This document shows, piece after piece, positions 46,401 through 57,076 of a stretch of DNA of 64,000 nucleotides. The DNA is taken from assembly GCF_018687715.1 (NCBI RefSeq), contig NC_056767.1, forward strand, positions 806,001 through 870,000, given 5' to 3'. Position 1 is the stretch's first letter; every line of letters starts with the position of its first letter. This DNA comes from Carya illinoinensis. Its lineage: Eukaryota > Streptophyta > Magnoliopsida > Fagales > Juglandaceae. A program made the translations under genes and the position numbers. The notes under the pieces are model-generated. The model did not search any database and was not told where the DNA came from. It saw only the letters and a list, made by a program, of their open reading frames with translations.

Positions 46401-47247
46401 CCTTATCATAGTAGGATAAAAGTGAGGTGAGGATGTAGTATGTAGCATTTTCCTAACCAAATTACTAATAAAAAAAGGGGTACTGAAAAAAGATAGCATT
46501 GAAGAAAAAAAAGAGGTTTGACTGTGCAAGATGCAATGAAATTGACCTGCAAATGGAAGACTAAAATTAAAAATTAGAAAAATAAAAAATAAAGGGAAGT
46601 AAAATGCTAGGCTGCTATATAATGAATGTTCAGTTAAAGACTAATTCTTAAATGAAATTTAAAATGTCATTGACAACAGATGATCAATGGAACACACTAT
46701 AAACAAAAAGGCATATCAGATTTGAAAAAGTGACACAATCATACTTATCAAAAAATAGAACTGACACAATTATGACCACAGAATGCAGACATACTGAGAG
46801 AAAATATAGCAACAAGCACCATCTTAGCAACAAATCCTAATTAACAAAAAGATCACCTGGTACAGAAATCGGTGGTGGTGGTACAAAAGGGGGAGGGGGC
46901 GAAAATGGAGGAGATCCTGGGCAAGGGTGGCCGGTAACTGGACCACATAGACCTTGGTTGTTAGCAAAACTGCAAATAGGAAAAACAAGCTATCAGCATA
47001 CTCTTCAAATCAGTCAGTGGAGACAACGTCAGTTCACATTAGCGAGGAAACCTGATTGGTGTGAATAATGAAAAGGATCCATTGTCTGGTACTGCCCCAG
47101 AGAGGCGGTTATTAGACAGATCCCTGCATTCAGGAAATGCAAAGTTGTAACAGAAAATTCTTGCAATCAGATAATGCACCCCCCCCCCCCCCCCCCCCAA
47201 ACCCCCCGGCACCCCAAAAAAAACAAAACAACAACAAACACACACAC

Positions 47248-47328
<81 letters not shown>

Positions 47329-50300
47329 GAGATAATCTTGACACTCACAGAACTTGCAGTGATGAGATATTAGTCAATGACATAGGAATTGCACCCGTCA
47401 GGCTGTTGTTGTTAAGCCGGCTATCCTCACACATACAAGTAAACATAATGTTAAGATCTGAAAACCAAAACAATTCAAGGGATGCTACTCAGATAGAATC
47501 AAAATGAATAGGGATCGTAAAACGTCAAAAGGAAACTACCTAGAAACCTAAGTACCCTTTTTTATGCATTTGTACCACGTGGGATATATAAAAGTTGAAC
47601 CATCATTATCCTATTTGGATGCAAAAAAGAGATTTGAGCAATTCAAGGATACCAACCAATAAAAATTCTCTCTTTCTCTTGTAATTTTAAAATGTAGAAG
47701 CTCCTTGAGTCATGCAAATGTTTATCAAAAAATATGTTCATACTTTAAACACCCCCCCCCCCCAACCCAAGGCCCCCAAAAGTATTTCATTAGGCTGTAA
47801 TAAAAAATTAAAAAATTATTAAAAAAAAACCAACCTTAAACATGAAGCATAGGTGTTCTGTTATGTGAAGGCTGTGTTTGGGTAGTAGACTACTGTTCAA
47901 TATTTTATCATTACTTTTCACATACTTTTCATTACTATTCAATATTTTTTCACCACGTTTTCACTAAGATCATCTAAGATCACCTCACTACCCAAACGTA
48001 GCCTAAATCTTTGTTTCTCAAGGTGCTCATTGCAGTTATTGGACCTTTGTACTCTCTGTTAGGCCTTGAGCTTGGTAGATTCCCAGAAAATTGATTCGGG
48101 ATTTCCTTTCCAAAAGAATTCTAAACTTATCTCCAGCCCCAACACTAGATAAAGCGTGATATGGAGAATACACAACTGACACAATATGAGACATAATTTT
48201 ACATGCACACACAACATGGAAAGCAAATCAAAGACAAGTATACTCACAGGAACCTTAGCTTAGACAGCCTGCCCAATGTGTCTGGGATGGGACCTGTAAA
48301 GCTGTTCAAGTAAAGATCCAAGCTCACCAAGCTAGTAAGATTCCCTAGCTCACTGGGAATCAGTCCACTTATGTTGTTACTGTAAAGCTCCCTGTCATAA
48401 AAATTAAAAAAATGATGTGCAATAAAAGGTTTAAAGTAGCACACAATATCAACAAAAACATATAAAATACTAGCATCTGGTTAAATCACCGAAAGAGTCC
48501 CTTTAACCATAATTTTTACTAAGAGAACGTCCCTTCAGCCACTTAAATGGGATACAGCTCCAGACAACATTCACAAGTACATAAAGTAATAAAACCAACG
48601 TGAACCTGAAAATTTATAAAAAAGCCTAAAAGTCGCAACCCAAGTACATGGGGTGTATACAAAAGAAACACCTATCTAGGAGTAGAAAAATATACAAGAA
48701 ATTCAAGAAAGTTTTAAGCCCATTTGAAGCCTATAGCAGCTGTCAAAGGAAAAGTTTACATCCTACTGAAAATATCATTGAGCATAGGATCAAAATTTAA
48801 AGGATAGTGTTTCTGATTTTTTCTTTATAAGTATTGTGTTTCGGCTTTTTAGATTACTGACAATATCATTTAGCATAGGAACAAAGAGAGTTTAAAGGAT
48901 AGTGTTTCTGATTTTTTTTACAAGTATTGTGTTTCGGTTTTTTAGATATATTAATACACGATTTCGATTGACAAAAACAGCTAAATGATTTTGAAGCAAC
49001 CAAGAATGACATACAAATACTGTAGATTCCTGAGCAGGCCAAGCTGTGGGACAAGTTGACCAGACAAAGCTGCATTTCCAAGATCACTGCAATAACACAT
49101 TAAAATTAGGATAAAAATATGTCTATGCAAAATGTGATACAAAGCACTTTTTATAATTTACATTAAAACAAAAAAGTAAAGTAACATCATATGCATGCAC
49201 TAAGAAGACAGAAACCAAATGACGTTAAAACCATTCAGAAAAGTCCATAAGACCCTACTCAACAAGAAAAGTCCAGAGAAGTCCACCATGTTGAAATTTC
49301 CACCAACCAAGGAAATATCTATTACACCTTTCTCAAATTGAATTCAGCAAGAAGACTATTAATGAAATGTGCACAATGTGCAAGATTTTGAATATTGCAA
49401 GAAGACAATGAACGAGCTTAATTCCTTAGATCCAAAATCACTCCAGTATGGATATTGGCTCAGAGTGGTTCTGGCCCTCATGGTTATTGTTTTTCTCCTT
49501 CCTAATCGAGTGTTTTCCATTGTACACACAATGTGTACTTGAGTTGCAGCTTTACACTACTGCTGAAATTTGAATTATTTATAAATTTAAAAAATAAAAA
49601 ATAAATAAAAGCCACAAAGAGGCAGACAGCTTACACTCTTATGACACTATTATCATTGTTGCAGGTGACATGAAACCATGTGCATGGGTTAACAAGGGTA
49701 GGATCCCAACTCTGCAGGACATTGTTAGGATCTAATAAGCTGGTTCTTAGGCTGTGTAAAGCATCACCTGTTTTGAGTTGCAAGAAAACACAATTAGAGA
49801 CCGTGAACCTGAAAAGACATAATGAGAAAGTAAACTCAAAATTGCCATAGACAGCACTAAATCTCTTAAATAATTCAGGATTTAGCATAATGTTGGTCAA
49901 TGTAATACATTGAAACTTGCAGATTTCAGGAGACATGCTTCTCAACTTGAAGAGAACTAAAACTGAATGTTAAAAAGAAATCAGGTGTGCCTCAGTTAAA
50001 TTAGTGGATCCCCATTTGATCAATAATAGGGACAAATGGATCCCTTTGCATCAAATATTTGGTTTGTAGGCTACTCAATTTGTCTAACAGTGCCACTGCT
50101 CACAGGATCATCCACTACCATTACTCAATGAACGCTACTGCATGCGGCTACCATGAAGCATATCAGAAGCAGCTGGTAAGGGCATCCAGAAAAGAATGAA
50201 TTGCCTTTAAAAATAAATTTTCAAGTATCAATAAAACTGTTTTAACAGTAAATACCACACTGCAGGTCATATCCGGCATAATATCTCGGCTGCACTTAAA

Positions 50301-50675
50301 GATCAGCACCCATCCATTCGAACTCTCAATGGAAACCGATTAACACAAAGCAATCAATAAAATGAAAAAATAATCAAACTTTAGAAATAACATCAATATC
50401 AATTATAATATGAATAACTAAACTTATTCAAACATACCCACCCCCCCCCCCCCCCCCAAGCATAATTGTATCAAAAAATCTCTTTCTCCAAAATTACAAA
50501 AATCGATAAATATTACAAAAACAAAAAGATCAAAAGTGTTAAAAAAAACCACTGAAAGAACTAGAGAGCAAGTATATTCAAACAAACCTTCCATGTTAGC
50601 TGAAATTAAGCATAATGGACGAACCACCAAGATCAACCAGAGCAAAACAGAAACCCAAATAACCTTCACCTCCAT
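43485..50675 (-). CDS. SERK2: Somatic embryogenesis receptor kinase (SERK1/2 clade), LRR co-receptor kinase
   Basis: Eleven exons on the minus strand, all in phase: 50675-50588, 49767-49635, 49086-49015, 48391-48248, 47420-47349, 47123-47052, 46969-46857, 46068-45937, 45295-44954, 44682-44288 and 43799-43485. Total 625 residues, the family length. Order: signal peptide (1-26), LRR N-cap ([13 protein letters not shown]), five LRRs on 72/144-bp exons, the SERK Ser-Pro hinge ([10 protein letters not shown]), a transmembrane helix (about 236-258), then a kinase with [27 protein letters not shown] and the [18 protein letters not shown] loop, ending ELSGPR. It is an RD kinase with all catalytic motifs present. 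SERKs are plasma-membrane co-receptors for brassinosteroid, peptide and immune receptors. [12 protein letters not shown] and [10 protein letters not shown] resemble SERK2 more than SERK1. Introns contain MITEs and microsatellites. Confidence 0.93.
45525..45770. repeat. GC-rich GGTGG/CCACC repeat tract in SERK2 intron 8
   Basis: Within an AT-rich intron, about 245 bases carry many GGTGGT and CCACC words (GCCACCCTG twice, GGTGGTTGG twice, GGTGGTCAGC twice). It includes inverted pairs and leaves a long open frame by chance. It looks like a distinct repeat insertion; I found no clear ends. Confidence 0.5.
46278..46455. mobile_element. MITE in SERK2 intron 7
   Basis: The left arm ATGTTATATACTACACTCTT and the right arm GGATGTAGTATGTAGCATTT are inverted repeats, extending into CTCACTTTT/AAAAGTGAG. 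The flanks ACCAAATGA (46269-46277) and ACCAAATTA (46456-46464) may be a 9-bp target duplication with one change. Confidence 0.65.
47179..47198. repeat. C20 homopolymer in SERK2 intron 5
   Basis: 20 C in a row (G on the coding strand). Other C-runs lie at about 47751-47763 (intron 4) and about 50441-50457 (intron 1). Confidence 0.9.
47252..47327. repeat. (GA)n microsatellite in SERK2 intron 5
   Basis: About 38 GA units. It lies just inside the intron, about 22 bases from the 3' edge of exon 5 (47349). Confidence 0.95.
47870..48004. mobile_element. Short GTTTGGGTAG-ended MITE in SERK2 intron 4
   Basis: The left end GGCTGTGTTTGGGTAGTAGA and right end CACTACCCAAACGTAGCC are inverted repeats; the element is about 135 bp and non-coding. 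Target duplication not resolved. Confidence 0.65.
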
Positions 50676-51546
50676 CTGTCAGTAAATCTATGTCAGATCC
50701 AAAAAATATGCCACACCCACAAAACCCACCATCACAAACAACCTCAACAAAAAACCTTGCACCCAAATCTCACATAACGACGTCCAACATTGTAACTTTC
50801 CCCAAGACAAAATACACAACAAAGTTACACCCACAAAGAATCTCAATCAAAAGCCCGATCTCGTCCGGAACGCTCGACAGAGTGCCCCGAAAGCCAGCAA
50901 CCCATTAACATTACCACACTATAAAAAATTTATAAATAAAAAATCATTTTCAAAACATTTTATGCTCTCCCTTTTTGAAAGAAAAGAACTTTCCCTTTTA
51001 GCTCACACTCTCTCTCTCTCTCACTCTGTGCGAGAGTGTCAAGTGTGTGGGATTGCTAATCTATCTGTTTTTTTTTTTTTTTTTTTTTTTCTATTTCTTT
51101 CTCATATTCTTTTTTATAAGTTTTTTTTAGAGTGAAGCGTGCACAGACACAGAGAGAGGGGGGACGGGGGGCGAGCTGCCCGAAACGGTGCTGACCGCTG
51201 CCCGAACGCAGTCAAAACTACTTGCGCGCTATATCGTGGAAAATGACGTGACACAAGGTAGGGACCACCACTCCCCGTTCCTCTCTTTCAAAGTGAATTT
51301 CTTTTTGCTGGTCAAAACCAAATTAAAAATTAGAATAAAAAATGTAACGTGGCCCCACATTCTTACCACGTCAGATTCGGTCTCCTTTCTTCTCAATTCG
51401 TCAAAATGGGGATCTCTTCTTTTTCTTTTTTCTTAAACGGCTTTTATGGTATGGTTGGACTTGGGACTCCAGTTCACATTGCTTTCTCCGCTGTATCGCC
51501 ATTCTTTCTTCTTTTATTCCTTGTTGCTATCATCATCATCTACTAA

Positions 51547-51856
51547 GTTCCGTTTGGAATTTATATTTAATTGAAATCAATTTAATTTAATCTAATTTTA
51601 AATTAAATCTAATATTTATATATATATAATTTTTAAATTATTATACTCGTCTCAATTTAAAATATTTATACGAAATCTATAATTTTTTTTCAACTCAACA
51701 TCTCTTTACACGCAGAATTCATAATCTTTTTCAACTTTCTATAAATACATCTAAATATATCTTAGGTGGCCCCACAAAACTTATTCACTATTTTAACTCA
51801 TTACTATTTACAAATAACTCAACTTATCTAAATTCATCTCAACATCCAAACGGGAC
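51547..51856. mobile_element. Tourist-type MITE (GTTTGG-ended)
   Basis: Left end GTTCCGTTTGGAATT; right end CATCCAAACGGGAC. It is flanked by TAA and TTA(A), so a TWA duplication is plausible. The interior has ACTCATTACTATTTACAAAT as in the copy at 35461. Confidence 0.6.
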
Positions 51857-51887
51857 TTAAAACTTATTTTTAAATTAAGAAACATAA

Positions 51888-52062
51888 ATGTTTTAGCCGT
51901 AAAATAATTTTATAAAAAATAAAATTATAAATTGACGTAATTTAATATAATAAATTAGATTATAAAACAACTTTTATTATAAAATAAATTTAAAATAGCA
52001 TATCAAATCACGTCAATCTATAAATTTATTTTTACGATACCTCTTTATAATTGTAACACTTA
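51888..52062. mobile_element. Fold-back MITE, family B copy 1
   Basis: TATAAATTGACGTAATTTAA on the left pairs with the complement of AAATCACGTCAATCTATAAA on the right, and the arms extend further. The same structure follows at 52075 and at 54734. Confidence 0.6.
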
Positions 52063-52074
52063 TCGTTAAACAAT

Positions 52075-52250
52075 GTTTTAGTCAAATAGATGTATCATAA
52101 AAGTAAATTTATATAAATTGACATGTGTTTGTGTCGTTCGTAAGATTATAAAATTACTTTTATTATAAAATAGATCTAAAGCATTATATGAAATTATGTC
52201 AATTTGTAAATTTATTTTTTTGAGATTTCTTTATAGCTGAAGCATTTTTT
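52075..52250. mobile_element. Fold-back MITE, family B copy 2
   Basis: The left arm AGTAAATTTATATAAATTGA pairs with the right arm TCAATTTGTAAATTTATTTT. The central block ATTATAAAATTACTTTTATT is shared with copy 1. It lies directly beside copy 1, in the same orientation. Confidence 0.6.
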
Positions 52251-52891
52251 TTCGAATTTTAAGATTTAAATGAAATATAAATAAATACATAAAATGGGTT
52301 GTATAGAAAAATGCACAAAAAAAGTTATAAATATCGCAAGACTTATTTTATTATATCTCACTTTCTGTTTTGTTTAGTTAAAATTTGGATAATTATTTCA
52401 GACAAATACTTAGCCTATTAAGTGAATTATAAAAATAGAAATTATATTATAAACCTACAAACTCTACAATAAATAAGTGACAACATGTATATACTTGATC
52501 CTTTCTATTTTATTATCTGAAACTTTGGACTAACATGGCTTTGGAGTTTAGATTTTATTTTTTATTTCTTTTTTAGGAAGAATGGCTTTAGACCAAAGTA
52601 GTAACAAAGTATTTGAGAACTCAGTTTCTACTTTCAACTCATTATAAGGCTTAATTTGGGTATAATTAAATAAAGAAATGGAAAGAATGAAGCAATTGTC
52701 ACACCTTATAAGAAAAATATTTATTTATGGATAGTTATTATTTGATATAAAAATAATTATTTCATATCAAAACAAGTCAGTTCTCGTTATATAACGACAT
52801 ATTGTAATGATATGATCAGTAAATTAAATTTAGCTCTAATTAATGCAGCATTATTCCAACCGAATTTTGCTTTTTTTTTTCTTTCCAAAAA

Positions 52892-53058
52892 GAGTAATGT
52901 TAGATACAATTATTAAGTGTGTTAGTGTCGTATAATTCTTTTGAAAAAGAGTGAAGTCCATATTAAAAATTAATTTTTTTCATGTAAATCTCATATTTAC
53001 TCATTTTTTCAAAACAATTATACAGTACTTATAAACTCTATGACAGTGAATATCATTT
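52892..53058. mobile_element. Fold-back MITE-like element
   Basis: AGAGTAATGTTAGATACAAT at the left and AATTATACAGTACTTATAAA at the right resemble the ends of the elements at 5216 and 54104. The interior CATGTAAATCTCATATTTAC is shared with that group. Borders are approximate. Confidence 0.4.
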
Positions 53059-54103
53059 CACTTTCAAAAATCTGTTTGGCTTGATCACTACCAAGCATTT
53101 CCTTAATTCGAGTCTACATTGATGAGGACCATTTACAAGACTAGCTAGCTTGGTACGTACGTACGTTCATGTCTTAATTTCAATCTTTCTATGCTTACCT
53201 ATATAACAATGCTTGGTACAAGTCTGTCGACTCATATGTATAAGCATTTTATAAAAATATAGATTCCATTTAAAAAATAAGTTTTAAAAATCTTATTTTT
53301 ATAAAATATTTGTACCGAATTTATGTATTTGAGATTTGTATATATTAATTCTCATATATATATATATATATATACATTGTTTTGGGTTAATGTCTTCCCA
53401 CACACAAGACTTTACTGATATTTAGGTATTCTTGGCTGAAAATGCAGCAACATTTGTCACAAAAGTAGAGTCCAACCCGTCCTTCTCGGCATCCATTTCT
53501 TTGGATAAAATGATGGTGTCTTTCACTCATTTTGAAATGCCAAACAAGAGGTACAAAGTGGGGTTTTAGTTTATTTACATATATGGTTGAGGACGTACGT
53601 ACATGCACTAGTGCTTGAGAAAGGTGGAAAAACCATATCATATATATATATATATATATAATCTCGTCTTAAAACTTTTATCTAAATTACTTAATAATTA
53701 AAAGTATAAGATATATAAATACATAAAATAGATCTTACAGCATTTATCGAGATGATTTTAATGCTATTCGAGCAATCTGTATAAATAAAATAATAATAAA
53801 TATTTTAAAACTCATTTTATACAACAATCCAATCTTTCTAGCTAGCATAAGACGTCATGTTTGCATTTTCTTGAGAAAATGTTGGCACCCTTTTTGGTTA
53901 TTGCTCAACAAGAATGATGCCAATGTTTTTAAAAGTCCTTCCCTTACATAAATTAGTTGGAATGGGGAAGTCGTAATCTTCAAACATTGGTGCGGGGTTT
54001 CTCATCCAAAAGGTAATTGCCTTTTTGTGAATGGAGAAAACTTGGCACTTGGCATCTTTACAAGTGTCCACTTATTTTGGTCTCATTCTTTTGGTAGTTG
54101 ACA

Positions 54104-54475
54104 TTTGCAATCGTAAATACGCAAGTACTATATAATTATTTTGATAAAAATGAATAAATATGAAATTTATATGAAAATAATAATAATTTTTAACAATAGA
54201 TCCCAAAAAAAATTAATTTTTAACAGAATATCTCACTCTTTTTAAAAATGAATATACGGCATTTACACGCTCAACAATTGTATGTAATATTTTATTTGAC
54301 ACTTGATATTTGTAGTTGTGAATGTGCAAGCACTGTACAATCATTTTGATAAAAATAAATAAATATGAAATCTATATAAAAAAAAATTAATTCTTTTTAA
54401 TAATAGATCTCACTCTTTTTTAAAATAAATGCACGATATTTACACACTCAAAAATTATACATAGCATTACTTCTA
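54104..54475. mobile_element. Two tandem copies of one MITE-like unit
   Basis: Two direct copies of about 190 bp (about 54104-54290 and 54300-54475). Each begins with a TTTGNARTNGTRAATRYGCAAG-like start, then ATTTTGATAAAAATRAATAA, TATGAAATYTATATRAAAA, AATAGATC, and ends in TTTACACNCTCAA. Each is also partly self-complementary. Confidence 0.5.
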
Positions 54476-54733
54476 TGATCTTATCTAAATTTGAAGAATT
54501 TCTAATAATTTGATGTTATAATAAGAAATTGAAAAGCTTCTTTCTTGAAAACTTCGAATTAGTCTTGGATTAATAATTATTGGAAAAAACTTAACTTTTA
54601 TTGAAACGGCTAAACCTAAGTAACTTTTTTTCAAACGTAGTTAATTAATTTCCTATTTTCATTAGAACTCATCATTAACTTGAGTTGAATTCAAAGGAAC
54701 TTTGAATGCATGTCGAATTACTTCTATATTTTC

Positions 54734-54910
54734 AAAATATGATAAATGCTTTAACTATAAAATAATCGCACAAATTGATATAATTTGATATGGTATATTA
54801 AATTATAAAACTATTTTTATTGTAAAGTAGAGCGAACGTATCATATAAAATCATATTAATTTACAGATTTATTTTTATAAGATCTTTTATGACTATGGTA
54901 TTTATATTTC
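54734..54910. mobile_element. Fold-back MITE, family B copy 3
   Basis: ACAAATTGATATAATTTGAT on the left pairs with the complement of AAAATCATATTAATTTACAG on the right; the centre AAATTATAAAACTATTTTTA matches copies 1 and 2. Confidence 0.55.
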
Positions 54911-54987
54911 CATATTATTTCTTTCAAATCATTCCATATGGTTGAATGAATGCAACCCAAGATCTACATCAAAATCTACTTACATAC

Positions 54988-55086
54988 TGTAATATGTATG
55001 TCAATATATTTATCTGTTACATTATTTATTTAATCAATTAATGTATTCTCTTATATGTGTAACTATAAAACGTAGGTTTTATAACA
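54988..55086 (+). repeat. 5' LTR, internally deleted (99 bp)
   Basis: The first about 75 bases match the start of the 3' LTR and the last about 24 match its end (CTATAAAACRTAGGTTTTAT); the 774 bases between are missing. The joint falls at a TAA shared by both breakpoints. The missing part includes the likely promoter and polyadenylation signal. Confidence 0.85.
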
Positions 55087-55088
55087 AT

Positions 55089-55101
55089 TGGTATCAGAGC
55101 C
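55089..55101 (+). other. Primer binding site (initiator tRNA-Met type)
   Basis: TGGTATCAGAGCC lies two bases after the 5' LTR, the usual copia primer site. Confidence 0.85.
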
Positions 55102-55116
55102 AGGTTCATAGGGACC

Positions 55117-55935
55117 ATGAGATTTGATATAGAGAAATTCACTAGTGAAAATGATTTTGGCCTATGGAGAATCAAGATGAGAGCACTGCTAGTCCAACAT
55201 GGACCGCAGGATGCTCTCATAGGTGAGAAACAGAAGGGCTCTTCCTCGAAAAAGGAAGATAAGGGGTCTGTCCAGAGGGACATTCTCCAGAAAGCTGATA
55301 GTGCCCTAATCCTCTCTCTTGGGGATAAAGTCCTGAGAGAGGTGGCTAGTGAAGACACGACTGCAGACATTTGGCTGAAATTAGAAAACCTATATATGAC
55401 AAAGTCTTTAGCAAACAGATTACACAAGAAAACAAAACTGTATACCTTCAAGATGATCCCTGGGACTCCAATAGGACAGCACCTAGATGAGTTCAACAAA
55501 ATAATATTAGACTTAGCTAATATAGACATTAAGGTGAAGGATGAGGATCAGGCCATCCTCTTGATGAGTTCTTTGGACTCATCATACCTAAGTCTAAAAG
55601 AAACCATGATGTATGGTAGGGACTCTTTGACACTTGATGAAGTACAATCTGTACTTCATACTAGGGAACTTCAAAGTAGGGGAGATACCAAACAGAAACA
55701 TGGGGAAGGCTTGTCTGTTAGGGGCAGAACAGAAAAGAGAGAAAAGAATGGCAAAAATGAAAATAAGATATATAGGTCTAAGTCAAAGGGGAAACAATTC
55801 AAATGTTTCCACTGTTACAAGGAATGACATTTTAAGAAAGATTGCCCTGATAGGAAAAATAATCCTGGGAATAAAACCAAACAGGCAGGGGATGCCTCTG
55901 TGGTTTTAGAAGGGTATGAGAGTGTTGAAGTACTC
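55117..55935 (+). pseudogene. copia gag, stop inside the zinc knuckle
   Basis: Starts MRFDIEKFTSENDFGLWRIK and has the UBN2-type gag body (LENLYMTKSLANRLHKK, GTPIGQHLDEFNKIILDL, LTLDEVQSVLHTREL). The zinc knuckle begins CFHCYKE and is then cut by a TGA (55825-55827) exactly where the family has glycine; HFKKDCP follows in the same frame. A further TAG lies just ahead of the protease. It would have formed the nucleocapsid. Confidence 0.8.
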
Positions 55936-55965
55936 ACAGTGAGTGAGGTTGATTCAAAAACATAG

Positions 55966-56433
55966 TGGATAATGGACTCTGGATGCTCTTTTCATATGTG
56001 TCCAGTAAGAGAGTGGTTTGAGACATTCTCTGAACAAGAAGGGGGACATGTAATTCTAGGTAACAATAAGGCCTGTAAAGTCATGGGTATAGGGTCAGTT
56101 AGACTTAAAATGCATAATGGAATTGAAAAGGTTTTGAGTGAGATCAGATTCATACCTGAATTAAAGAGAAATTTAATTTCTCTTGGTATGCTTGACTTGG
56201 CAGGTTATTCTTTCAAATCTGAGGCAGGGGTACTTAGAGTTACTAGAGGTTCTCTAGTTATCATGAAAGGAGAAATAAAAAATGGGTTATATACACTACT
56301 TGGAAAAACAGTAGTTGGGGAAGTATCCCCAACTCAAAACATAGTAGAGAACAAAGCTATACTATGGCATAAGAGGCTTGGGCATGTAAGTCAGGGGGCT
56401 TTTAGAATTACAAAAACAAGGGCTGCTGAGTGA
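55966..56433 (+). pseudogene. copia protease and start of integrase
   Basis: WIMDSGCSFHMC carries the aspartic protease active site (DSG), followed by FIPELKRNLISLGMLD and the integrase zinc-binding start (LWHKRLGHVSQGAF). The frame shifts near 56400, after which the next frame carries the rest of the integrase. It would cleave the polyprotein and start integration. Confidence 0.75.
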
Positions 56434-57076
56434 TCCAAATCTAGGAAACTTGCCTTTCTGTGAAGATTGTATCTATGGAAAGGCAAAGAGGGTTAGTTTT
56501 AAGTCAACAACCCACAACACTAAGCAAATCCTAGATTATGTTCATTCTAACCTATGGGGACCAGCAAGAGTAAATTCACATGGTGGAGGGAGCTATTTTC
56601 TCTCTTTAGTGGATGACTACTCTAGGAAGGTTTGGATTTATATCCTTAAAAACAAGAGTGACACATTTGAAAAGTTCAAGGAGTGGAAGACCCTTGTGGA
56701 AAATCAAGTAGGTAGAAAACTCAAAATCTTAAGGACTGACAATGGTTTAGAGTTTCTCTCATATGAGTTTAACATATACTGTCAAAAGGAAGGAATTCTT
56801 AGACATAAGACAGTGAGGGAAACCCCACAACAGAATGGCTTAGCTGAAATAATGAATAGAACCATCTTGGAAAGGGTAAGGTGCATGTTGTCAAACTCAG
56901 GGCTACCCAAAACATTTTGGGCAGAAGCTACCACTACTGTTGTACATCTTATTAATAAGTGTCCTTCATCTGCCATAGGTTTTAAAACTCCTCATGAGTT
57001 ATGGTTTGGAAAACCTCCAAAGTATGACTACCTAAGAGTTTTTGGGTGTGTTGCTTATGCACATTCAAAAAACTGA
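56432..57076 (+). pseudogene. copia integrase core
   Basis: CEDCIYGKAKR completes the zinc-binding motif. The catalytic core shows VDDYSRKVWIY, LRTDNGLEF and a conserved ETPQQNGLAE-like block carrying the glutamate region, then PKTFWAEA and RVFGCVAYAH. The frame ends with a stop at 57074-57076, overlapping by about 35 bases the frame that continues the protein. Confidence 0.75.

Larger units (their letters stand above)
50676..54982. other. SERK2 promoter side and MITE-rich spacer
   Basis: 50676 to about 51200 is probably the SERK2 leader, with a CT microsatellite near 51007-51024 and a T-run near 51069-51090. No further gene is supported up to the copia element. The rest is a nest of MITEs, listed separately, with AT microsatellites at about 53355 and 53640. 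Confidence 0.5.

Noticed and set aside
47039..47348. Ser-Leu repeat frames of 72-101 codons on the minus strand
   Set aside because: Translation of the GA microsatellite in SERK2 intron 5.
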